A DNA stretch of 5,826 nt from Methanobrevibacter sp. Its GTDB lineage: Archaea > Methanobacteriota > Methanobacteria > Methanobacteriales > Methanobacteriaceae. The DNA is taken from positions 4,839 through 10,664 of the forward strand of contig JABUVA010000039.1 in NCBI GenBank assembly GCA_021442885.1, given 5' to 3'. This document shows positions 1 to 4,623 of the stretch, one piece after another. A program made the translations under genes and the position numbers. The notes under the pieces were generated by a model, which was not told the origin of the DNA, did not search any database, and saw only the letters and a list, made by a program, of their open reading frames with translations. How positions within the stretch are numbered: position 1 is the first letter of the stretch; each line of letters begins with the position of its first letter.

Positions 1-224
1 GTAATAAAAGCAAGAGAAATGAATCCCATAAATCCAAATTTAACAAAAGAGATATAATATGTTTGTAAGTCAATAATGGCTTTTTTAATTGGTGCTGAAA
101 TATACATAATTATTGCAAATGTTACAATTCCCCAAATAACATTTTTACAACCTAAAATCATATTAGGTCTAGCTTCATAGAGTATCCTTTCATTACGTGC
201 CTTATTTTTTTTACGAGAAAACAT
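1..224 (-). CDS. Membrane protein, probable bacterial-PH-domain (DUF304/YdbS-like) family, 5' part only
   Basis: The N-terminal 74 codons are visible; the gene runs off the left edge. The peptide begins with a basic cytoplasmic stretch (MFSRKKNKARNE), then ERILYEARPNMIL, which resembles the entry motif of small archaeal and bacterial membrane proteins with a bacterial PH domain, where an 'xILYxxxP' strand precedes two hydrophobic helices. A first membrane segment covers about residues 25-43 and a second begins near residue 57 and continues past the edge, the expected topology for this family. Function in the cell is unknown. The ATG at 222-224 is the first start after an AT-rich promoter-like region; no Shine-Dalgarno sequence is visible before it, so the start rests on the fit to the family pattern. 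The family call is by motif recognition only, and the PH domain itself lies outside the window. Confidence 0.6.
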   Translation of the reverse strand, partial: MFSRKKNKARNERILYEARPNMILGCKNVIWGIVTFAIIMYISAPIKKAIIDLQTYYISFVKFGFMGFISLAFI

Positions 225-312
225 ATTATTCTATAAGTTGATTATTTTAAATAAAGTTTTAGAATAAAATGATGTAAAATATATTTATTTAAATAAATTT
301 TTTAAAAAAAAA
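225..312 (-). promoter_or_regulatory. Promoter region of the partial membrane-protein gene
   Basis: This is almost pure A/T. Read on the minus strand it contains an AAATATATTTT-like stretch (about 276-286) that could be a TATA box about 55 bases before the ATG at 224, giving a leader of roughly 30 bases. Other A/T runs match nearly as well, so the exact box is uncertain. Confidence 0.35.
304..312 (-). terminator. T9 tract, likely terminator of pan and the C/D box sRNA
   Basis: On the minus strand nine consecutive T residues follow the 3' end of the sRNA by about eight bases, and a T5 run (321-325) forms the end of the sRNA stem itself. Archaeal RNA polymerase terminates at such oligo-T tracts without needing a hairpin. 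The position fits an end for a pan-sRNA transcript and separates it from the next gene at 224. Confidence 0.55.
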
Positions 313-320
313 GTTAAAAT

Positions 321-386
321 AAAAAGCCTCAGCTCGCCCATCATTCATCACATATCAGAGCTCATAGGGTTCATCATAGGCTTTTT
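321..386 (-). ncRNA. C/D box sRNA (2'-O-methylation guide), immediately downstream of pan
   Basis: Read on the minus strand, the region has every element of an archaeal C/D box guide RNA in order: box C AUGAUGA (377-371), a 12-nt guide (370-359), box D' CUGA (358-355), a 3-nt spacer, box C' GUGAUGA (351-345), a second 12-nt guide (344-333) and box D CUGA (332-329). All four boxes match consensus exactly, and both guides have the 12-nt length typical of archaeal sRNPs. The ends pair as an 8-bp stem (379-386 with 321-328), closing the kink-turn bound by L7Ae; Nop5 and fibrillarin would complete the particle. It starts 12 bases after the pan stop and no separate promoter is evident, so it is probably processed from the pan transcript. 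The D guide can pair with the 3' strand of the 23S rRNA A-loop (see findings). Confidence 0.93.
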
Positions 387-398
387 TATTAAATATTA

Positions 399-1652
399 TT
401 ATCCGAACATTACTCCGGCTTCTTTTTGATATGATTCTTTATTAGCTGCAGCTGTAATCTTTTCAACAGCATCCATAAAGTCAGAAACTGTTACTTTATC
501 TCTTTTATCACGAATAGCAAACATCCCTGCTTCTGTACATACAGCTTTTAAATCTGCACCTGAGAGACCTTCTGTAAGTGAAGTGATTATGTTAATATCA
601 GCTTCATCTGCAAGAGCCATTTTCTCAGTGTGTATTTTGATAATTTCTTTTCTTCCTTCATCATTAGGAAGTGGTACTTCTATAAATCTATCAAAACGTC
701 CTGGTCTTAAAAGAGCTGGGTCTAAAATATCTGGCCTATTAGTAGCACCAATAATTCCAATGTCTCCTCTAGACTCAAATCCATCAAGTTCTGCAAGTAA
801 TTGCATTAAAGTTCTTTGGACTTCTCTATCTCCACTTGTGGAACTTTTAAGCCTTTTAGCTGCAACAGCATCTAATTCATCAATGAAAATAATTGCTGGT
901 GCTTTTTCTTTTGCAAGTTCAAATACTTCCCTTACAAGTCTTGCACCTTCACCAATGTATTTTTTAACAAATTCAGAAGCTACAATTTTGATAAATGTAG
1001 CATTTGTTTCAGTAGCTACAGCTTTTGCAAGTAATGTTTTACCAGTTCCTGGTGGTCCATATAACAATACTCCTTTTGGTGGGTCAATACCAATTTTTTC
1101 AAATAATTCTGGTTCTTTGAGAGGTAGTTCTACTGTTTCTTTAACCTCTAATATTTGATCTTCAAGTCCACCAATTTGTTCAAATGTTATGTCTGGTTTA
1201 GCTTCAATTTCCATACCTGAAACATTTGCATCTTTTTCTGAAGGTAATATTTCTACTATACCAAAAGTTTGTTGATTTAATGCAACTCTTGAACCTGGAA
1301 CTAATAATTTTTCATCTAAGAATTTTGAATAGTTTACTAAGAAACTTGGTCCTGTACTACTTTTTACAGTCATCCTATGATCATCTAACACCTCAGTTAT
1401 AGTTGCTAATACTAATGGAGGTGATCTAAATCTTTCAATTTCTGATCTTAAGGACTTTGTTTCTCTTTCAAGCCTTATTTTTTCATTTTCAATTAGGACT
1501 TTATCTTTTTCTAATTTCCTAACTTTCCACATTAAATTACTTTTTGTTTTTGAATTTTCTTCGTTAATTTCTTTAATTTGTTCTTCTAACATCTCTATTT
1601 GATTAACTAAATCTTCTTTTGAAGAAAAATCCAAAGTATTATCTTCATTCAT
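399..1652 (-). CDS. pan: Proteasome-activating nucleotidase (PAN), AAA+ ATPase of the 20S proteasome
   Basis: PAN forms a cytoplasmic hexameric ring that unfolds substrates with ATP and threads them into the 20S proteasome; it is the archaeal counterpart of the eukaryotic Rpt1-6 ring. In the 417-aa product, a coiled coil covers about residues 10-76, ending at a Pro-Pro pair (78-79) where the known hexamer has its cis/trans proline. An OB-type domain covers about 80-145. The AAA domain has Walker A GPPGTGKT (199-206), pore loop YIG (232-234), Walker [10 protein letters not shown] (254-262, catalytic D258/E259), and the second region of homology with N305 and arginine fingers R316/R319 in LRPGRFDR. 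The length is normal for the family. The C-terminus reads MFG, so Phe stands where the usual HbYX motif has Tyr. I choose ATG at 1652: an in-frame GTG at 1661 is part of the ribosome binding sequence AAGTGAT, well placed before the ATG. The gene is transcribed divergently from mbf1. Confidence 0.97.
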   Translation of the reverse strand: MNEDNTLDFSSKEDLVNQIEMLEEQIKEINEENSKTKSNLMWKVRKLEKDKVLIENEKIRLERETKSLRSEIERFRSPPLVLATITEVLDDHRMTVKSSTGPSFLVNYSKFLDEKLLVPGSRVALNQQTFGIVEILPSEKDANVSGMEIEAKPDITFEQIGGLEDQILEVKETVELPLKEPELFEKIGIDPPKGVLLYGPPGTGKTLLAKAVATETNATFIKIVASEFVKKYIGEGARLVREVFELAKEKAPAIIFIDELDAVAAKRLKSSTSGDREVQRTLMQLLAELDGFESRGDIGIIGATNRPDILDPALLRPGRFDRFIEVPLPNDEGRKEIIKIHTEKMALADEADINIITSLTEGLSGADLKAVCTEAGMFAIRDKRDKVTVSDFMDAVEKITAAANKESYQKEAGVMFG

Positions 1653-1860
1653 TGTTATCACTTCGAATAAATTAATATTAGTTAGTAAAATTCAACATCA
1701 ATATACTTTAATAACAAATGGTTACTTTATACTATTTGTAATTTATATATTTAAACTTTATTATGTATAGTACAACTTACCTTATAAAATTAATGACATA
1801 TATTTTTAATATATTAAATGAATATATATTATTAATAGAATATTGTGAAGAGGGATTTAA
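1653..1860. promoter_or_regulatory. Divergent promoter region between pan and mbf1
   Basis: This is 208 bp of A/T-rich DNA with no credible gene. For pan (minus strand) there are TATA-like stretches at about 1700-1709 (AAAGTATATT), 1722-1732 (GTATAAAGTAA) and 1740-1752. For mbf1 (plus strand) there are CTTATAAAAT at 1781-1790 and ACATATATTT at 1797-1806, the latter about 55-60 bases before the ATG. A 6-bp inverted repeat, ACAAAT (1714-1719) and ATTTGT (1734-1739), flanks the 1722-1732 box. Which boxes are used cannot be decided by eye. Confidence 0.5.
1849..1855 (+). promoter_or_regulatory. Ribosome binding site of mbf1
   Basis: AGAGGGA lies 5-6 bases before the ATG at 1861 and is complementary to the usual archaeal 16S 3' end. 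It fixes the start used for mbf1. Confidence 0.7.
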
Positions 1861-2340
1861 ATGGAATGTGAAATTTGTGGAAAACCAATTTCCGAAAACC
1901 CAAAAAGAACAAAAATTGATGGATCAGTAATGGCTGTTTGTGATGAATGTGCAAAATTTGGAAGAATACAAAAAGCCCCACCAAAACCAAAATTCCAGAA
2001 AAAATCTAAAAATGCAAAAAATAAGAAAACAAAAAAGCCTAGACGAGAAGAACCTGAAGAAGAACTTATTGAAAATTACAATGAAATAGTAAGGCGAAAA
2101 AGAGAATCTAATAACTGGACTCGTGAACAGTTAGGTAAAAAGATTAATGAAAAGGTTTCTGTAATAAATAGAATTGAATCTGGAAAAATGGTTCCTGATA
2201 CTAAACTCATAAAAAAATTAGAAAAAACATTAGATATTGAGTTACTTGAAAAATATAATACTGATGATTTAAGACAGTATGTTGGAAAATCTGAATCTGG
2301 ATTAAAATTAGGAAGTATTGTTAAAATTAAAAGAAAATAG
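1861..2340 (+). CDS. mbf1: Archaeal multiprotein bridging factor 1 (aMBF1), zinc ribbon plus helix-turn-helix
   Basis: aMBF1 is the archaeal homologue of eukaryotic MBF1, a coactivator that bridges regulators and TBP. Archaeal versions have been linked to the ribosome and translation, so the role in archaea is not settled. The 159-aa protein has the archaeal layout. An N-terminal zinc ribbon uses C3/C6 and C27/C30. A strongly basic Pro/Lys-rich linker covers about residues 37-62. A Cro/C1-type helix-turn-helix covers about 72-130, with the signature stretch WTREQLGKKINEKVSVINRI followed by ESG and VPD. A short basic tail ends in KIKRK. The length is typical. It is transcribed away from pan, and its TAG touches the stop codon of the convergent DUF356 gene. 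The N-terminal zinc ribbon separates it from ordinary bacterial HTH repressors. Confidence 0.95.
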   Translation: MECEICGKPISENPKRTKIDGSVMAVCDECAKFGRIQKAPPKPKFQKKSKNAKNKKTKKPRREEPEEELIENYNEIVRRKRESNNWTREQLGKKINEKVSVINRIESGKMVPDTKLIKKLEKTLDIELLEKYNTDDLRQYVGKSESGLKLGSIVKIKRK

Positions 2341-2359
2341 CTATTTATCATAGCTATTT
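2335..2359. terminator. Hairpin spanning the abutting stop codons of mbf1 and the DUF356 gene
   Basis: A perfect 10-bp inverted repeat, AAATAGCTAT (2335-2344) and ATAGCTATTT (2350-2359), has a 5-base loop. It contains both stop codons: mbf1 TAG at 2338-2340 and, on the other strand, DUF356 TAG at 2343-2341. The left arm also holds the 12-bp palindrome AAATAGCTATTT. It may act as a bidirectional transcript end or 3'-end stabiliser. No strong T-run follows on either side, so its role as a terminator is inferred. Confidence 0.45.
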
Positions 2360-2769
2360 AATTTGTTATTCTTTATTATATTCTTATTTTTAAGTTTGTA
2401 ATCTCTCAAACCACTACTTTTAGCTTTATGAGAGTAATAACCTTCAAAATTAGGAGCGTTTTCTATTTTCTTTTTTAATGTATCGTAGATATCATATTCA
2501 GTACTAATAACTACTATATGAGCTGGCGGATGAATCTTTTTTATTTGAACAATAGCATATGTAGGATCTTCTTTAATGAAAAAAGCAGTAGCCACATTAG
2601 ATTTTGTTCTAAGTTTTGAATTTAAAATTTTTTCCACAATCTCATCTGCAAATTTTGAATCAATTACTTTTGGTTTACCTTGTAAATTTAAGTTACCATG
2701 TCTCTCTAAATCCGCTATTGAGTTTAGTAACTTTGAATTATTTTCCCCTCTTATTAAAATTAATGCCAT
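2341..2769 (-). CDS. DUF356 family protein, conserved in methanogens, function unknown
   Basis: The 142-aa product matches my memory of the DUF356 family of methanogenic archaea: it opens MALILIRGENNSKLLNSIAD, and carries AIVQIKKIHPPAH (near residue 75) and NFEGYYSHKAKS (near residue 108). No biochemical role is known to me. The protein looks soluble, with no signal peptide or membrane segment, and alternates strand and helix. The last 20 residues are an Asn/Lys-rich tail, probably beyond the conserved domain. The start is well fixed by GGGGGAT (2774-2780), 6 bases before the ATG. It lies 30 bp after the 2800-4053 gene on the same strand, separated by an oligo-T tract, so it may be a partly attenuated last gene of that operon. 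Its stop abuts the stop of mbf1. Confidence 0.85.
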   Translation of the reverse strand: MALILIRGENNSKLLNSIADLERHGNLNLQGKPKVIDSKFADEIVEKILNSKLRTKSNVATAFFIKEDPTYAIVQIKKIHPPAHIVVISTEYDIYDTLKKKIENAPNFEGYYSHKAKSSGLRDYKLKNKNIIKNNKLNSYDK

Positions 2770-2773
2770 CTTT

Positions 2774-2780
2774 ATCCCCC
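2774..2780 (-). promoter_or_regulatory. Strong ribosome binding site of the DUF356 gene
   Basis: GGGGGAT on the minus strand, ending 4 bases before the ATG at 2769, is the most G-rich Shine-Dalgarno-like site in the window. It fixes the start of the gene. Confidence 0.75.
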
Positions 2781-2784
2781 TATT

Positions 2785-2799
2785 AAAAAAAAATAAAAA
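2785..2799 (-). terminator. Oligo-T tract between the 2800-4053 gene and the DUF356 gene
   Basis: Directly after the TAA of the upstream gene the minus strand reads T5-A-T9. Such U-runs terminate archaeal transcription. Because the DUF356 gene starts only 16 bases later and no TATA box fits in between, this may be a leaky terminator that lowers expression of the last gene. The alternative is a promoter for DUF356 inside the end of the upstream gene. Confidence 0.45.
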
Positions 2800-4053
2800 T
2801 TATTTTTTGAAAGATTTAAGAAGCCTGCTTCTAAATATTACTAGAAGTATTAAAATGACCCCAATTACTGTTTGAATACTTCCTAAAATAGTTAATACAT
2901 TTGAATCAATTGGTAACTCCCATGCTGGAGATGTTCTATCATTAATTAATGCAGTGTAGTAAACACCAACTGCTTTAGAATCTTCTTTAACATTCAAATC
3001 TTTTGGCTCTACGTAGTCAACACCAACAATATATCCTTTACTTATAGCTTTGTTAATAGAATTAGCAATAGCTGTTGCATCATATCCATTAGAAGCTACT
3101 GAAGATTTAACAACATCAGATGTTGTTGAAGCTAGTCCTGGCTCATCACTTCCATAGACTGAAACACTTACTGAATCTTTAGATACCGTTATAGCATCTC
3201 CTAAAGCTTCATAAGCATAGATTATTTTAAGTTCACCATTACAAACTGGACATACATTATAATTTTCCGCCGATGGATAACCCATACCCCAACCACAATT
3301 TTTACATGTCTTTGAATATGGTTCATCCATTGCATAACCTGTTTGATTCATATCTTTTGGTGTAAACATATCTCCTGTAGTTATTCCGGAAACTAGATTA
3401 TCACCACCACCACCGTATTTTTCACCAGAATCTTTAGCTACTTCACCCATAGCTTCTGATAGAATAGTAGTAGCAGGATATCCATCCCTTATCATCTTAC
3501 CAATATTCATTGCGGTTTCTTTACGGACTTTATCCGCAGTACCATATAATGGGTTACCTGCAGTATTTCTTAAGTGAATAATAGCTCCTTTTTGACCTGG
3601 TTGTAGCACAGCAGTTCCACTTGAATAAGGTGTTACAGTAATAGATGAATTACCTTCAACAGTAATTAAATATGCATCAAATGAACCTCCAATTGCAGCT
3701 CCAATCTGAGGGCCTCCAACAAGAAGACGAGCCCCTGAATATTTATTAGCAATAGATGCCGCAGCAGCTGCTGTTGAATTTTCTTTAAGACTAGCTACTG
3801 CCTCTATAATAGAATCTAATCTTGAATCAGAACTACCAGTACCCCCTGATAGTACAGCAAAATGATTTTCTTTAGACATTAAAAATGTAGATTGAAACAT
3901 GTTTTCTGCAAAAGACATACTTCCTGCTGCAGCTCCATTAGGGTCTTTACCTGTTGGATCTGTAATAATAATTATATTACATGTAGCTGCTACACTACTC
4001 ATGCATATCAATATTACTATGAAAAATACTGCTAACGGTTCAAATATTCTCAA
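2800..4053 (-). CDS. Secreted, C-terminally membrane-anchored protein with a CxxC...CxxC zinc knuckle, function unknown
   Basis: I do not recognise the family. The 417-aa product begins with a signal-peptide-like stretch (basic R2, hydrophobic core about 8-22, VAAT-C near 21-25). A Gly/Ala/Ser/Thr-rich domain follows to about residue 245, including LLVGGPQIGAAIGGSFDAYL (110-129) and a GGGG turn (214-217). A treble-clef or zinc-ribbon-like knuckle has C250/C253 and C268/C271. A second mixed domain covers about 278-380, and a C-terminal membrane helix (about 386-407) is followed by a basic tail, RSRLLKSFKK. Most of the protein should therefore lie outside the cell, anchored at its C-terminus. 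The start is TTG at 4053: GAGGGAT lies just upstream, overlapping the end of the preceding gene, and an in-frame TAA sits two codons before. Starting later would destroy the signal peptide. It follows the POTRA-like gene by 10 bp, so the two are almost certainly co-translated. Confidence 0.8.
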   Translation of the reverse strand: MRIFEPLAVFFIVILICMSSVAATCNIIIITDPTGKDPNGAAAGSMSFAENMFQSTFLMSKENHFAVLSGGTGSSDSRLDSIIEAVASLKENSTAAAAASIANKYSGARLLVGGPQIGAAIGGSFDAYLITVEGNSSITVTPYSSGTAVLQPGQKGAIIHLRNTAGNPLYGTADKVRKETAMNIGKMIRDGYPATTILSEAMGEVAKDSGEKYGGGGDNLVSGITTGDMFTPKDMNQTGYAMDEPYSKTCKNCGWGMGYPSAENYNVCPVCNGELKIIYAYEALGDAITVSKDSVSVSVYGSDEPGLASTTSDVVKSSVASNGYDATAIANSINKAISKGYIVGVDYVEPKDLNVKEDSKAVGVYYTALINDRTSPAWELPIDSNVLTILGSIQTVIGVILILLVIFRSRLLKSFKK

Positions 4054-4057
4054 AATT

Positions 4058-4066
4058 TATCCCTCA
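4058..4066 (-). promoter_or_regulatory. Ribosome binding site that fixes a TTG start and overlaps the upstream stop codon
   Basis: The minus strand reads TGAGGGATA: its TGA is the stop codon of the 4064-4498 gene, and GAGGGAT is a good Shine-Dalgarno match about 5 bases before TTG at 4053. Ribosomes finishing the first gene would stand on the initiation site of the second. Confidence 0.7.
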
Positions 4067-4498
4067 TTTCGTTTTGTTAGTTAATTCTACCGACGAGAAG
4101 TCTTCAATAACAGTGACTGTTACAATTCCTGTGTTTTTATCCACTTGTACATCAACAGCCGTGATTGGCGTTACTGATGTACCTGGAACCGTGGCTTGTT
4201 TTGCCAAATCTTGTGCCGTCTGAATGGCATCTTGTAAAGAAACTTCTCTTTTTGATGTTTTTAAAATATCGCCGTGAATGACACTTCCAGTCCTTAATCC
4301 AGACTGCATAACACATGCCCTTATATTTTCTACCGATACAATATCATTTCCTTTAACAATGATTCCAGAAATAGGAACACCATCAGTAGTATCTGGAGAT
4401 GATGCATAAGCAACATATGTTATTAAACGTCCGCAAAGGATTAAAATAAATGCCAATAACAAAATAATTAGCGTATCCCTTCTTATCTTAATTAACAT
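4064..4498 (-). CDS. Membrane-anchored protein with a POTRA-like outer domain
   Basis: The 144-aa protein has a short basic N-terminus (MLIKIRRD), one membrane helix (about 9-31), a brief linker and an outer domain from about 42 to 137. That domain reads as strand (ISGIIVKGNDIV, 43-54), helix (VENIRACVMQSG, 56-67, then LRTGSVI), helix (SLQDAIQTAQDLAKQA, 87-102), strand (ITAVDVQVD, 112-120), turn KNTG, strand (IVTVTVIED, 125-133). This is the order of a POTRA domain, including a 'V.GN' element on strand 1, a 'GLRTGSVI' step between the helices and a final strand ending in V-x-E. FtsQ/DivIB proteins likewise carry one membrane helix followed by POTRA. The assignment is by pattern only, and I do not recognise a named family. 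The start ATG at 4496-4498 has GAGGACT upstream (about 4505-4511). It is coupled to the secreted-protein gene downstream and follows the Mur ligase gene on the same strand after 125 bp. Confidence 0.75.
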   Translation of the reverse strand: MLIKIRRDTLIILLLAFILILCGRLITYVAYASSPDTTDGVPISGIIVKGNDIVSVENIRACVMQSGLRTGSVIHGDILKTSKREVSLQDAIQTAQDLAKQATVPGTSVTPITAVDVQVDKNTGIVTVTVIEDFSSVELTNKTK

Positions 4499-4623
4499 GT
4501 TTAGTCCTCGTTATTATATTTATAATATGATACAGTATGTAACCATATTAAAAATAAAAATAATTACAATATATATTTATTAAAGAACATTATATTTAAT
4601 AATTTCCCATGAAAAATATAAAT
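4499..4623 (-). promoter_or_regulatory. Promoter region of the POTRA-like/secreted-protein operon
   Basis: This is 125 bp of A/T-rich DNA between the Mur ligase stop and the next start. On the minus strand AATAAATATATATTG (about 4567-4581) is a good TATA-box candidate, predicting a start site near 4547 and a leader of about 48 bases that includes GAGGACT. A T-run just after the Mur ligase stop (TATATTTTTC, 4612-4621) could end the upstream transcript. Read-through from the Mur ligase gene cannot be excluded. Confidence 0.45.

Noticed and set aside
318..390. Simple stem-loop terminator after pan
   Set aside because: The outer stem is real, but the interior carries exact C, D', C' and D boxes with two 12-nt guides, which a terminator loop would not have. 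The termination signal is more likely the T9 tract at 304-312.
583..1158. 191-codon open frame on the plus strand inside pan
   Set aside because: It is antisense to the highly conserved AAA domain, has a low-complexity Ser/Leu/Ile-rich translation typical of a mirror frame, and shows no recognisable domain or ribosome binding site.
2076..2351. Minus-strand frame opposite mbf1
   Set aside because: It lies antisense to the helix-turn-helix coding region; the hydrophobic translation is a shadow of Lys/Glu-rich coding on the other strand.
2576..2875. Plus-strand frame opposite the DUF356 gene start
   Set aside because: It crosses the oligo-T tract and the strong DUF356 ribosome binding site on the other strand and has no family resemblance.
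3899..4084. Short plus-strand frame opposite the signal peptide region
   Set aside because: It is fully antisense to the coupled junction of two well-supported genes and has no start signal.
4524..4540. Near-palindrome around ATACAGTAT before the POTRA-like gene as an operator
   Set aside because: It has only four-base arms in very A/T-rich DNA, which is expected by chance.
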